A stretch of 63,388 nt of DNA from Bacteroides caecigallinarum. GTDB taxonomy: Bacteria; Bacteroidota; Bacteroidia; Bacteroidales; Bacteroidaceae. The stretch lies in assembly GCF_021531075.1 (NCBI RefSeq), contig NZ_JADYTJ010000013.1, forward strand, positions 1 through 63,388, read 5' to 3'. A program made the position numbers and the translations under genes. This document shows positions 1 to 8,464 of this stretch, in pieces (position 1 is the stretch's first letter; each line of letters begins with the position of its first letter). Below the pieces are notes generated by a model. The model did no database searches and had not been told where the DNA came from. It was given only the letters and a program-made list of their open reading frames with translations.

Positions 1-89
1 GTATAGATAATCTTAGTAATAGAACAAATATATCTCAACATCTCATATCTCCCATTAATTGTCTGCTATGTTTATTGAATTATAATATC

Positions 90-97
90 TAACTTTG
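90..97 (+). promoter_or_regulatory. Candidate -7 promoter element for the Crp pair
   Basis: TAACTTTG matches the Bacteroidetes -7 consensus TAnnTTTG and lies 35 bases before the first Crp-like gene. A clear TTG at the -33 position is not present, so this is a half-supported promoter. Confidence 0.5.
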
Positions 98-132
98 CGC
101 ATAATTGTTATATTGATAATTACATTGTAGAA

Positions 133-699
133 ATGGGCAATTTTAATTCTTTTATAGACAAATTAGACATGGACTTCTGGCATGAGATTTGTGCTAAGAA
201 CGGTAAACTGTGTCATTATAAAAAAGGAGAATTCTTTGTGCAACAGGGGGATGTTATACGATATATGGGAATCGTGAAAGAAGGATATTTTAAATATGTC
301 GTAACAGATTCAAAGGGTAACGAACATATAACCGGTTTGGCGTTGCCAGGGGAATTTGCCGGTGACTATTTAAGTACCATTTACAAAACACCTTGTATGA
401 CCAGTCTTGTCGCTGCAACAAATGTGGAGGTTCTGGCATGTAATTGTGAAGTACTCAATATAGTATTCAATGAGAACAGAGAGCTTCATCAGCAACTCTC
501 AGATTTACTGTTCCATGACGTTTATAAACGATATTTAGATATGCACCGTTTATCACCCAAGGAACGCTATATCGCTTTATTGAAAAGATGTCCTGATATT
601 CTTCAAAGCATATCAATTAAAGAAATTGCCTCTTTTCTGAATGTTACACCAACCTATCTCAGCCGTATCCGCAAGGAAATTACTTTTGAGAACAAATGA
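133..699 (+). CDS. Crp/Fnr-family transcriptional regulator, copy 1
   Basis: The 188-residue protein has an N-terminal cyclic-nucleotide-binding-type beta roll (about residues 20-115, with the KKGEFFVQQGD and LPGEFAG turns) and a short C-terminal winged helix (about 140-185, ISIKEIASFLNVTPTYLSRIRKE). The Arg-Ser pair that holds cAMP phosphate in E. coli CRP is not seen, so the effector is unlikely to be cAMP; Bacteroidetes have many such orphan regulators. The next gene, 9 bases downstream, encodes a clear paralogue, so the two are probably cotranscribed and arose by tandem duplication. The target genes are unknown. Confidence 0.85.
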   Translation: MGNFNSFIDKLDMDFWHEICAKNGKLCHYKKGEFFVQQGDVIRYMGIVKEGYFKYVVTDSKGNEHITGLALPGEFAGDYLSTIYKTPCMTSLVAATNVEVLACNCEVLNIVFNENRELHQQLSDLLFHDVYKRYLDMHRLSPKERYIALLKRCPDILQSISIKEIASFLNVTPTYLSRIRKEITFENK

Positions 700-708
700 T
701 TTTATCAG

Positions 709-1272
709 ATGAACGAGTTCAATACATACCTCAATAACTTAGACTATTCTTTAATTAAAGATTTATGTGAAAGGAAAGGAAAAGTGTGTACTTATCGTAA
801 AGGAGATTTTTTTATCCGTCAGCATGAAAAAAAGCGTTTTGCGGGATGGGTGGAAGATGGTACCTTTCAATATACTCATATTGACGAAGAGGGAGAAGAA
901 CATATCGTAGGGTATTCGTTTACAAATGAATATGTATGTGACTATTCCTCATTCATGAAAGGTAGCTTGTCCTTGGTAAGCATTCAAGCAATAACTGATT
1001 GCTCCGTTTATGAAATATCACACCATGATATGATTGAATATTGGGAGACAAACATGGAAACCCAACGATTCGGAAGATGCGTAGCTGAAAACCTGTATGA
1101 AATGGTATATGAACGACTGCTCGATTCGTATTGCAGTCCTGAAATACGATACAAAAGACTGATGGAGCGTTGTCCTAATCTAAAAGAAGCAGTACCTTTG
1201 AAAAACATTGCTTCATTCTTGGGGGTGACTCCTGAAACAGTCAGTCATATACGCCGAAAATTGAGGAAGTAA
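709..1272 (+). CDS. Crp/Fnr-family transcriptional regulator, copy 2
   Basis: This 187-residue paralogue of the preceding gene has the same order: beta-roll sensor (KGDFFIRQHEKKRFAGWVEDG near the N-terminus) and C-terminal helix-turn-helix (VPLKNIASFLGVTPETVSHIRRKLRK). The DNA-recognition helix differs from copy 1 (ETVSHIRRK against TYLSRIRKE), so the two may bind different sites or form a heterodimer. The gene starts 9 bases after the end of copy 1 and is followed by a strong terminator, which makes a two-gene operon. The effector ligand cannot be read from the sequence. Confidence 0.85.
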   Translation: MNEFNTYLNNLDYSLIKDLCERKGKVCTYRKGDFFIRQHEKKRFAGWVEDGTFQYTHIDEEGEEHIVGYSFTNEYVCDYSSFMKGSLSLVSIQAITDCSVYEISHHDMIEYWETNMETQRFGRCVAENLYEMVYERLLDSYCSPEIRYKRLMERCPNLKEAVPLKNIASFLGVTPETVSHIRRKLRK

Positions 1273-1294
1273 CCGTATTTTTTAACATTTAGAG

Positions 1295-1328
1295 AAAAAG
1301 GTCTTGAAATATTTCAAGGCCTTTTTTA
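1295..1328 (+). terminator. Rho-independent terminator after the Crp pair
   Basis: A near-perfect stem (AAAAGGTCTTGAAAT with ATTTCAAGGCCTTTT) runs into a T tract. It closes the two-gene operon. Confidence 0.85.
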
Positions 1329-1421
1329 TTTATTATCACGTACTTTGCATTTAAAATCAAAGTTTCAATAGGAATATAATCAGGAATCTTCTATTATGGC
1401 CATACTTGTAAAAGTGAAAAT

Positions 1422-1562
1422 ATGTCGCTTCCTACATTATCATTGACAGAGTTTATGAGAAAAAGCAATGTCAATTTTATGCAATTGGAATATGATTCTG
1501 CTTACAACTCTCAAAGTAGTTTGAGAATTGTGTCGCTCAGGACATGTATATTTGCAAAATAG
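1422..1562 (+). other. Unassigned 46-codon open frame
   Basis: An ATG-started frame of 46 codons fills part of the gap between the Crp terminator and the DUF2867 gene and overlaps the extended form of that gene in another frame. I recognise no family. It could be a small gene or a fragment of a decayed one; the neighbourhood contains several gene remnants. Nothing else in this gap was identified. Confidence 0.15.
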
Positions 1563-1572
1563 CTATCATGTA

Positions 1573-2094
1573 ATGGTCTTAGATAAAAGCATAAAGTGTG
1601 AAATAAGCAGAAGTGATATAGAAAGTATAGAGAATAATCTGTTGAAATATGGATTTATGAGAGACGATAAGAGTTACAATTATACGGATAAGTTTAGTGA
1701 TACAATCCATACTGCAAAATTTATAAATGCTGCAGAGTTATCTGAATTGTTCTTTTCCGTTCCCAGGTGGATAACTGTATTAATGATAATACGTAATATC
1801 ATTATGAAACCTTTCGGTCTGAAAAAAGGAAGATGTTTATCGGATTTAGTGCATATAGAGTCCGAGAACCTGGCAACAGTAAGTAAAAATGACAAGCATC
1901 TTGATTTGGAAATAGCCTTTATAACCGAGCGTATGGAATGTGATAGTCAACGTATATCTGTAAGTACAAAAGTCAGATTACATAATCGTTTTGGAAAATG
2001 TTATTTTGCCATAATTAAACCGTTCCATAATTTAATTTGCAAGACGCTCTTGCAACGAGCAAAAAACAACATTGAAAAATCTGTTTGCAGATAA
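1573..2094 (+). CDS. DUF2867 family protein
   Basis: Function is unknown. Family marks are the YTDKFSDTI segment, a SELFFSVPRWITVLMIIRN helix followed by KPFGLK, and a C-terminal HNRFGKCYFAIIKPFHNLI block, which match DUF2867 proteins of about 160-180 residues. I start it at the ATG at 1573, giving 173 residues; the frame extends upstream only to a TTG at 1528. The stop lies inside the upstream-extended frame of the methyltransferase that follows, so the two may be cotranscribed. Confidence 0.65.
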   Translation: MVLDKSIKCEISRSDIESIENNLLKYGFMRDDKSYNYTDKFSDTIHTAKFINAAELSELFFSVPRWITVLMIIRNIIMKPFGLKKGRCLSDLVHIESENLATVSKNDKHLDLEIAFITERMECDSQRISVSTKVRLHNRFGKCYFAIIKPFHNLICKTLLQRAKNNIEKSVCR

Positions 2095-2134
2095 GCATTA
2101 TAATGCACTTGCAATCAATAAAGAAATAAAGGAT

Positions 2135-2896
2135 ATGAATATAGATTATAAAGTCGGAGATTTTATCTATGATGCAGATATTTATGATGGGTTTAATAAA
2201 TTTCTTTCCGATTTAGAGTTTTACAAAAAATGGTTACCAAAAAATAAAGAGGCCAAAATACTTGAACTTTGCTGTGGAACGGGAAGACTTACGATTCCAA
2301 TAGCAAAGGATGGCTATGACATTAAGGGCGTTGATTATACTTCATCCATGCTTGAACGGGCAAAGGAAAAAGCACTTCAAGCCAGATTAAAAATAGATTT
2401 CATTGAAGCGGATATAAGAGAATTAAACTTGGGAGAGAAATTCGATCTTATTTTTATTCCGTTCAATTCTATTCATCATCTGTATAAAAATGAAGATTTG
2501 TTTGAGGCATTGAACACTGTTAAAAAACACCTGAAAGATAACGGTTTGTTTTTATTGGACTGTTTCAATCCCAATATCCAATATATTGTTGAAAACGAAC
2601 GGAAACAACATGTTATGGCTGAATATACGACTAATGATGGAAGACGCGTATTGATAAAACAAAGTATGCATTATGAAAGTGCATCTCAAATCAATCGTAT
2701 AAAATGGCAGTATTTTATTGACGGTACATTTCATTCAGTACAGAACATGGACATGAGGCTATTCTTTCCACAAGAGTTAAATTCATATCTTCATCAAGCG
2801 GGATTTAGTGTTGTCCATAAATTCGGTGATTTTGCAGAGTGTGAATTTAATGATAATTCTGATAAGCAAATATACATTTTAAAACTCACTAGCTAA
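2135..2896 (+). CDS. Class I SAM-dependent methyltransferase
   Basis: The protein has the Rossmann motif I ILELCCGTGRLTIPIA, motif II VDYTSSMLERAKEKA and motif IV FDLIFIPFNSIHHL, followed by a C-terminal beta-rich part. It should transfer a methyl group from S-adenosylmethionine to an unidentified substrate, probably a small molecule. The ATG at 2135, preceded by a purine-rich stretch, gives 253 residues; a TTG at 2072 would overlap the upstream gene and add a segment without family features. It follows the DUF2867 gene closely. Confidence 0.8.
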   Translation: MNIDYKVGDFIYDADIYDGFNKFLSDLEFYKKWLPKNKEAKILELCCGTGRLTIPIAKDGYDIKGVDYTSSMLERAKEKALQARLKIDFIEADIRELNLGEKFDLIFIPFNSIHHLYKNEDLFEALNTVKKHLKDNGLFLLDCFNPNIQYIVENERKQHVMAEYTTNDGRRVLIKQSMHYESASQINRIKWQYFIDGTFHSVQNMDMRLFFPQELNSYLHQAGFSVVHKFGDFAECEFNDNSDKQIYILKLTS

Positions 2897-2975
2897 TTTA
2901 TGTAATCAGCTTTTAAGCCTGATTATTGTAAGTTTTTTTTAAGTAGTTATGTTACAAATAATTAGAATTTAGATT

Positions 2976-3389
2976 ATGAAACGATTAATGATTTTATGTA
3001 TCGGACTTTTGTTTTTCATCCCTATTCAATTGAATGCAAGAAAATATTTTTGTGAGATTAAAGGTACTAACAAGACTTTATCGGCAGGTCTGAAGATTGT
3101 TTTTGATTTTGGTGAAAGTTCTGTATATTCTATATGGAACGGTTTGAAAAGTCAGCAGAAAATGGTAGATGAGGATGGTAAGGAAATAGATTTTAATAGT
3201 ATGGTGGATGCTGCGAACTATATGTCTGAAAAAGGATGGAATTTTCAGCAGGCATATACTTCATTCTATAAAGGGAATGTAATACATCATTGGATTTTCT
3301 ATAAAGAAGCGGATTCTCAGGAAGAGGCAGGAAAAGGAATTATAACAAAAGAAACTTATAAACAGAAGCAATGGAGTGGAAGAAATTAA
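2976..3389 (+). CDS. Small exported protein of unknown function
   Basis: The product has 137 residues and a Sec signal peptide (MKRLMILCIGLLFFIPIQLNA, likely cut before RKYFC). The mature part is about 116 residues, alpha/beta in character, with no motif I recognise. The 3' end overlaps the GNAT gene by 19 bases in another frame, so the two are translationally linked. Confidence 0.6.
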   Translation: MKRLMILCIGLLFFIPIQLNARKYFCEIKGTNKTLSAGLKIVFDFGESSVYSIWNGLKSQQKMVDEDGKEIDFNSMVDAANYMSEKGWNFQQAYTSFYKGNVIHHWIFYKEADSQEEAGKGIITKETYKQKQWSGRN

Positions 3390-3805
3390 AGAAGTTGGCA
3401 ACAACAGAATATAACAACGCTGCAAATCTCTCATTTCAGGTTTGCATGGAGTGTAATGATTTTACCCAAGAAGGATTTGAAACTTTCAAAAGTTTTGTAT
3501 ACGATATTTCGCTAATGGCTGAACTTGATATATATGGAGCTTTTGACAATGATAGACTAATAGGTATTATTGGAATCAAGAGAGAAAAGCAACATATATC
3601 ACTTTTTTTTGTACATAGGCAATACCATCGGAAAGGGATAGGAAGCTCTCTTTTTAACTATATGATGGAAGACTGCAAATTTACCAGAATATCAGTCAAT
3701 TCTTCAACGTATGCTGTCCCATTCTATCAATCATTAGGATTTAAGGTTGTTGGTGATAAAGAATGTAATAGAGGGATATTAAGTATTCCAATGGTTAAAT
3801 ATTGA
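3371..3805 (+). CDS. GNAT-family N-acetyltransferase
   Basis: The 144-residue protein has the acetyl-CoA-binding signature HRKGIGSSLFNYM (Q/RxxGxG/A) after strand beta-4 (ISLFFVHRQY), and the C-terminal FYQSLGFKVVG of motif B. The substrate is unknown. It overlaps the preceding exported-protein gene by 19 bases. Degenerate pieces of a second copy of this gene lie downstream at about 3915-3978 and 4425-4490. Confidence 0.85.
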   Translation: MEWKKLKKLATTEYNNAANLSFQVCMECNDFTQEGFETFKSFVYDISLMAELDIYGAFDNDRLIGIIGIKREKQHISLFFVHRQYHRKGIGSSLFNYMMEDCKFTRISVNSSTYAVPFYQSLGFKVVGDKECNRGILSIPMVKY

Positions 3806-3914
3806 TGACTTGATAATCATTGCATGCATTGTCTGGCAAATGATATGTAACAGGTCTTTAAATCAGCCATAATATATAATTCAAGAATATTCTGACTGTT
3901 TCGTAAGTTTTTTA

Positions 3915-3978
3915 TTATTCGGTGATTTAATAATAGGTATTATTAGAATTAACAGGAAGGAGCAATATATATAGTTTC
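3915..3978 (+). pseudogene. Decayed fragment of a second GNAT copy (middle part)
   Basis: The bases align well with 3545-3605 of the intact GNAT gene: the codons for LIGIIGIKREKQHIS are recognisable as LIIGIIRINRKEQYI, followed by a stop. The fragment is too short and broken to code for a product. Confidence 0.55.
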
Positions 3979-4388
3979 TTGTATCCAAGAAATGTGACAG
4001 TTTCTTTGATGTACCTTTTGACCGTAAGAAATGGATGTTTGTCGGCACACTTGACAATACTTTCAAAATAGGCAAAAAACTTTCGTTTGAGTTGACAGGT
4101 AACATACAGACACCTTTCATATAGGGAACATTGGATCTTGCAAGTGCATTCAATCTTACAGTCGGAATGAAATGGAATTTTGCCAAAGACAAATATTCGC
4201 TTACTGCACGTTGCAGTGATATTTTTAATTGCAGTATGCCAGATATGAAAGTCCGTTTCAAAGGGAAGTATTTGGATATGAACACAGGATTCTATACGCG
4301 TACAGTATCTTTGAACTTTACATACCGTTTCGGTGGATATAAAAAACAGGAAGTGAAAGTGGTAGATACATCACGATTTAGAAGATAA
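3975..4388 (+). pseudogene. 3' end of an outer-membrane beta-barrel protein gene, with internal stop
   Basis: One reading frame encodes the last barrel strands of a TonB-receptor-like protein (outer membrane beta-barrel family): FDVPFDRKKWMFVGTLDNTF, then LTVGMKWNFAKDKYSLTARC, and the typical end FTYRFGGYKKQEVKVVDTSR. A TAG at 4122-4124 interrupts the frame where CAG (Gln) would fit, and everything upstream (the carboxypeptidase-like and N-terminal barrel parts, usually over 600 residues) is missing. The remnant lies between two GNAT fragments, so it was inserted or left by a deletion. Confidence 0.75.
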
Positions 4389-4424
4389 CACACTTAAAAA
4401 TAGGTTGTATAATGAGATTATCAT

Positions 4425-4490
4425 TAATAGTATCTAATTATATTAATCATTAGGATTCAAGGCTGTATATAATATAAAGTATAATAAGTG
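4425..4490 (+). pseudogene. Decayed fragment of a second GNAT copy (3' part)
   Basis: The segment around TAATCATTAGGATTCAAGG matches the intact GNAT gene at 3725-3770 (codons for YQSLGFKVVGDKECN), with substitutions throughout. The rest of the 4389-4650 gap shows nothing else. Confidence 0.5.
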
Positions 4491-4650
4491 TTTCTATGAG
4501 TGAAGACTACTGTTGCTGTTTTTCTGTATAGGTTATATGGCTGTAAAATGCGAGTTATGAATTCTATCTTTAGTGAAATATAAATTGATGATTACTTTTT
4601 TGTATGTTATAACCCTTTTAATGACTTATAAAAATCTGTTTTTTCATTTA

Positions 4651-4681
4651 TTGTCGTTTCGGCAGAAAAATATTATCTTTG
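4651..4681 (+). promoter_or_regulatory. Promoter of the radical SAM gene
   Basis: TTG at 4651-4653, a 20-base spacer and TATCTTTG at 4674-4681 match the Bacteroidetes sigma-ABfr promoter. The predicted start site near 4685 rules out a TTG start codon at 4679 and supports the ATG at 4700. Confidence 0.75.
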
Positions 4682-4699
4682 TATCGTATTTTTAGTCAG

Positions 4700-5629
4700 A
4701 TGGATAATAAAATAAGATATAATGATTTTGGATGTTTTCTGGCGAAACACTTTCCGTTTAAAGTTCAGAAAATTTCAGTCAACGCAGGCTTTACATGTCC
4801 TAACCGTGATGGCAGCAAGGGATATGGAGGATGTACTTATTGTAACAACCAGACATTCAATCCGGAGTATTGCCGGACAGAAAAGTCTGTGAGACAGCAA
4901 CTTGAAGAGGGAAAGGAGTTTTTCTCAAGAAAGTATCCCGAAATGAAATATCTTGCATATTTCCAGGCTTATACAAATACTTATGCAGAACTGGAGAGTC
5001 TGAAGGCCATGTATGAGGAGGCGCTTTCTGTTGATGGAGTAGTGGGGCTGGTTATAGGTACTCGTCCGGACTGTATGCCCGATTCTCTTCTTGATTATTT
5101 GAAGGAACTGAATGAAAGGACTTTCCTCTTGGTGGAGTATGGTATTGAGAGTACAAACGACGCTACACTGAAACGCATAAACCGCGGACATGATTTTGCA
5201 TGTACTGCTGATGCTGTGAGGCGTACCGTTTCAAGAGGTATAATGACAGGAGGACACGTTATATTGGGACTACCCGGCGAGGATAATGACATGATTATAC
5301 GTCAGGCTGAAGATATATCGTCGTTGCCGCTCACTACGCTGAAGATGCATCAGTTGCAGTTGATAAAGGGAACAAGAATGGCGCACGAGTACGATGAATG
5401 CCCTAAGGATTTTCATTTGTATACGGCCGACGAGTATATCGATCTTGTATTAGACTATATAGAGCACTTGCGTCCCGACCTGGTATTGGAAAGGTTTATT
5501 TCGCAGTCGCCTCGCGATTTGCTTATTGCCCCCGATTGGGGACTGAAGAATCATGAATTCACTGCGAAGCTGAAGAAGAGGATGGTAGAGAGGGATTCAT
5601 ATCAAGGAAAAAAAATAATCAATATATAA
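4700..5629 (+). CDS. TIGR01212-family radical SAM protein (YhcC-like)
   Basis: The protein (309 residues) has the iron-sulfur cysteines in FTCPNRDGSKGYGGCTYC, the family pattern around SVNAGFTCPNRDG, a central IGTRPDC and VEYGIESTND, and GGHVILGLPGEDNDMI. It should bind a 4Fe-4S cluster and cleave S-adenosylmethionine; the reaction of this family has not been firmly assigned. The promoter above fixes the start. The fprA gene follows after 20 bases, so both may be read together. Confidence 0.85.
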   Translation: MDNKIRYNDFGCFLAKHFPFKVQKISVNAGFTCPNRDGSKGYGGCTYCNNQTFNPEYCRTEKSVRQQLEEGKEFFSRKYPEMKYLAYFQAYTNTYAELESLKAMYEEALSVDGVVGLVIGTRPDCMPDSLLDYLKELNERTFLLVEYGIESTNDATLKRINRGHDFACTADAVRRTVSRGIMTGGHVILGLPGEDNDMIIRQAEDISSLPLTTLKMHQLQLIKGTRMAHEYDECPKDFHLYTADEYIDLVLDYIEHLRPDLVLERFISQSPRDLLIAPDWGLKNHEFTAKLKKRMVERDSYQGKKIINI

Positions 5630-5649
5630 ATAACAAATTCATAATAAAG

Positions 5650-6840
5650 ATGGAAATTAAAGGTAAAGTACATTACGTAGGTGTGAACGACCGCACCAAA
5701 GCATTGTTCGAAAATCTTTGGCCGTTGCCATACGGCGTGTCATACAACTCTTATCTGATAGCGGATGATGAGATGGTGGCATTGGTGGATACAGTGGATG
5801 TTGCATTCTTCGAAGTATATCTGAAGAAAATCCGTAGCATTATAGGCGACCGTAAAATCAATTATCTTATTATAAACCACATGGAACCTGACCACTCAGG
5901 CTCTATCGCTCTAATCAAACAGTATTATCCTGAAATCGTTCTTGTAGGAAACAAGAAGACTTTCGAAATGGTGGAAGGATATTATGGTGTAACTGGCGAC
6001 CGTTATGTAGTTAATGATGGTGACTTCCTGAAACTTGGTTATCACAATCTCCGTTTCTATCTGGTTCCTATGGTTCACTGGCCAGAAACAATGGTTACAT
6101 ACGATGAGACTGACGGAATCCTGTTTGCTGGAGATGCTTTCGGATGCTTCGGAGCTTTGAACGGTGGATGCATTGACAAGAATATCAATACAGATATTTA
6201 TTGGAACGAAATGCGCCGTTACTATGCTAACATCGTAGGTAAGTTTGGTAACCCTGTACAGAAAGCTTTACAGAAACTTGGCGGATTGAAAATCAATACT
6301 ATCTGTTCTACCCACGGACCTGTTTGGGAAGAAAAGATTCCTCAGGTTGTAGATATGTACGATAAGATGAGTCGCTACGAAGCTGAAGAAGGTGTTGTGA
6401 TAGCATACGGAACTATGTACGGCAATACAGAGGAACTGGCAGAGGTTATAGCTGAAGAGTTGAGCCGTCAGGGTATCAAGAACATTATCATGCACAATGT
6501 TTCTCACACTCATCATTCATATATCCTGGCTGACGTATTCAAGTACAAAGGTCTTATCGTGGGATGTACTACATACAACATGAACCTTTATCCTGAAATG
6601 GAATCACTGTTGAGCAAAATCGCTGCCCGCGAAGTGAAAAACCGTGTGATGGGTTACTTCGGTTCATATACTTGGGCAAGTGCTGCAGTGAAGAAGATTG
6701 GCGAATACACAGAAAAGCTGAAGTTTGAAGTCGTAGGCAACCCTGTAGAAATGAAACAGGCAATGAAGCAAGACAACTATGCTCAGGCAAAAGAACTTGC
6801 AAAGGCTATGGCTGACCGTTTGAAAGCTGACAGAAAGTAA
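5650..6840 (+). CDS. fprA: FprA-type flavodiiron protein
   Basis: The 396-residue protein joins a metallo-beta-lactamase-like diiron domain (1-250) and a flavodoxin domain (255-395). Diiron ligands are visible in NHMEPDHSG (HxExDH), the His of PMVHWPETM, the Asp of FAGDAFGCFG and the His of CSTHGPVWEE. The FMN loop is AYGTMYGNTEELA. Such proteins reduce oxygen to water, or NO to N2O, in the cytoplasm and protect anaerobes from oxygen. There is no rubredoxin domain, so an external electron donor is needed. Confidence 0.92.
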   Translation: MEIKGKVHYVGVNDRTKALFENLWPLPYGVSYNSYLIADDEMVALVDTVDVAFFEVYLKKIRSIIGDRKINYLIINHMEPDHSGSIALIKQYYPEIVLVGNKKTFEMVEGYYGVTGDRYVVNDGDFLKLGYHNLRFYLVPMVHWPETMVTYDETDGILFAGDAFGCFGALNGGCIDKNINTDIYWNEMRRYYANIVGKFGNPVQKALQKLGGLKINTICSTHGPVWEEKIPQVVDMYDKMSRYEAEEGVVIAYGTMYGNTEELAEVIAEELSRQGIKNIIMHNVSHTHHSYILADVFKYKGLIVGCTTYNMNLYPEMESLLSKIAAREVKNRVMGYFGSYTWASAAVKKIGEYTEKLKFEVVGNPVEMKQAMKQDNYAQAKELAKAMADRLKADRK

Positions 6841-6863
6841 TCAGACTTTATAGATATAATAAG

Positions 6864-6902
6864 AAACAGATTGTTCCGTATACGGAATAGTCTGTTTTTT
6901 TA
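6864..6902 (+). terminator. Terminator after fprA
   Basis: The stem AACAGA..TTCCGTATACGGAA..TCTGTT is followed by a run of seven T. Confidence 0.85.
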
Positions 6903-6926
6903 TGCTATAATTATTTTGCCATTTTC

Positions 6927-6957
6927 TTGCATAAATGTCATTTATAAGTTACCTTTG
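6927..6957 (+). promoter_or_regulatory. Promoter of the toxin-antitoxin pair
   Basis: TTG at 6927-6929, 20 bases, TACCTTTG at 6950-6957. The -7 box ends only four bases before the toxin ATG, so the mRNA would be almost leaderless. Confidence 0.7.
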
Positions 6958-6961
6958 TGCT

Positions 6962-7318
6962 ATGGACAAGATAAGGCAAGTCATCACGTATAAATCGTAT
7001 TTTGAAGATTTCTTTAAGGAATAACCTTTAAAGGTCAGGACAAAGATAATCAAGATACTTGATATCATTGAACAGATAGAAAGAATACCTTCTACTTATC
7101 TTAAATATATTGAAGGTACTGACGGGCTGTTCGAAATACGTGTGCAGTTAGGTAACAATATCTTTAGGATATTTTGTTTCTTTGATGGTTCTAAGCTGGT
7201 AGTATTATTAAGTGGCTTCCAGAAAAAAACTCAAAAGACTCCTAAGGGAGAAATAGAAAAGGCTGTACGTCTTATGTCCGAATATTATATTGAAAAAGAA
7301 AAGGAGGCAGGAAAATGA
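6962..7318 (+). pseudogene. HigB/RelE-type toxin with in-frame stop
   Basis: The frame reads as a 118-residue Gp49/HigB-type mRNA interferase (MDKIRQVITYKSYFEDFF, later LFEIRVQLGNNIFRIFCFFDG and LLSGFQKKTQKTPKGEIEKA). A TAA at 7022-7024 replaces what would fit as CAA (Gln) after residue 20. The remaining frame is open to the stop at 7316-7318, which overlaps the antitoxin start as ATGA. No good restart codon follows the break, so the toxin is probably dead unless the stop is read through or is a base error. Confidence 0.8.
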
Positions 7319-7605
7319 ATACAACATCACTTGATCAGATTAAAGAGCGTTATTATGGAGAAAAAGGAACTCCTGAACGTGATAATCTGGAAAGAGAACT
7401 TGAAGCTTTGCGTATAGGGATAAAAATTCGGGAAGCAAGAGAGAAAATGAAATTAACCCAGTCTGAATTGGCGGATCGTATTGATAGAAAACGGTCTTTT
7501 ATATCAAAAGTTGAGAATGACGGTGGAAATATCACTCTTAAAACTCTTTATGATATAGTAGAGAAAGGGTTGGGCGGTAAATTGAAAATAGAAGTCCAGA
7601 TATAA
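7315..7605 (+). CDS. HigA-type XRE-family antitoxin
   Basis: The 96-residue protein has a Cro/CI helix-turn-helix at about 37-90 (MKLTQSELADRIDRKRSFISKVENDGGNITLKTLYDIV is the core) after an N-terminal helical extension (IKERYYGEKGTPERDNLERELEA) like that of HigA partners encoded after Gp49-type toxins. It overlaps the broken toxin frame by four bases. It would bind toxin and operator DNA; with the toxin interrupted it may persist only as a repressor or as an antitoxin against related toxins. Confidence 0.85.
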   Translation: MNTTSLDQIKERYYGEKGTPERDNLERELEALRIGIKIREAREKMKLTQSELADRIDRKRSFISKVENDGGNITLKTLYDIVEKGLGGKLKIEVQI

Positions 7606-7630
7606 CATTAGTGTTATTATAAAATGAAAT

Positions 7631-7670
7631 ACAGGCTATTACGAGAGTGTAAACTAACGTAACAGCCTGT
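7631..7670. terminator. Convergent-region hairpin terminator
   Basis: ACAGGCTaTTACG and CGTAAcAGCCTGT pair around a 14-base loop between the converging antitoxin and tyrA genes. The T tracts are weak on both sides. Confidence 0.55.
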
Positions 7671-7677
7671 GTCTTTA

Positions 7678-8451
7678 TTATTTTATATTGTTTCGAATCT
7701 TGCTAAGATAGGCATGCATGCCTTCAGCATCTTTACGGCTTATGATGTCTAGAAGCTCGTTCAGTTCTGTTCGTATTCCTTCCACCTGTTTAGGAGTTCG
7801 TGGATTGAAAAGAATTTCCTGAAGCAGATAATCATCTTCGTTTAATACACCTTTTGCTATTGCCATATGACGTTTGAATGTTGTTCCGGGTGCATCCTGG
7901 TGTTTCATTACTGCCGCAAACACGAATGTCGAAACAAATGGTATTGACAGCGAATAGGCTACTGTGTCATCGTGCTCGTCGAAAGTGTATTCAAAGATGT
8001 TTAGTCCGAGTCTCTGATAGAGATCCTTGAAAAATACTTTACCTAGGCAGTCGCCTTCCTTTATTATTATGGCATTCTCGGAACTCAGCTGGTCTAGGTT
8101 GGCGAATGTGGGACCGAACATAGGGTGGGTTGATACATATCTGAATCCACAGTTTACGTAGAAATCCTGAAGCCCTGTCTTTACTGATGCGATATCACTG
8201 ATTATACAGTCTTGCGGTATTACAGGTAGCACTTGGCGGAATGCCTCGAGTGTATATTTCACTGTAGCTGCATTTATTACAAGTTCTGGTCTGAACTCTT
8301 TTATTTCATCCAATGATGTAAAACGCTGGCAGTTGTACACGAAACGTAGGTTTTGTGGTTTCACATCGTAAACTGCAACTTCGTGGTCAAAACTTAATAC
8401 ATCTGTAAAGAAGGAGCCCATTTTTCCTGCTCCCAATATCAATATACGCAT
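7678..8451 (-). CDS. tyrA: Prephenate dehydrogenase
   Basis: The 257-residue protein begins with the NAD-binding motif ILILGAGKMGSFF and carries the prephenate-dehydrogenase segment VSTHPMFGPTFANL. It oxidatively decarboxylates prephenate to 4-hydroxyphenylpyruvate, the last step before transamination to tyrosine. No ACT domain follows. It is the last gene of the aromatic operon, 13 bases after the DAHP synthase gene, and shares the attenuator upstream of pheA. Confidence 0.9.
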   Translation of the reverse strand: MRILILGAGKMGSFFTDVLSFDHEVAVYDVKPQNLRFVYNCQRFTSLDEIKEFRPELVINAATVKYTLEAFRQVLPVIPQDCIISDIASVKTGLQDFYVNCGFRYVSTHPMFGPTFANLDQLSSENAIIIKEGDCLGKVFFKDLYQRLGLNIFEYTFDEHDDTVAYSLSIPFVSTFVFAAVMKHQDAPGTTFKRHMAIAKGVLNEDDYLLQEILFNPRTPKQVEGIRTELNELLDIISRKDAEGMHAYLSKIRNNIK

Positions 8452-8464
8452 TTTTTTGAGTTTT

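Noticed and set aside
1382-1572. A full gene between the Crp pair and the DUF2867 gene
   Set aside because: Only a 46-codon frame exists and I recognise no family; left as unassigned.
1-4700. Insertion sequence or conjugative element
   Set aside because: No transposase, integrase, terminal inverted repeats or target duplications were found; only decayed duplicates.
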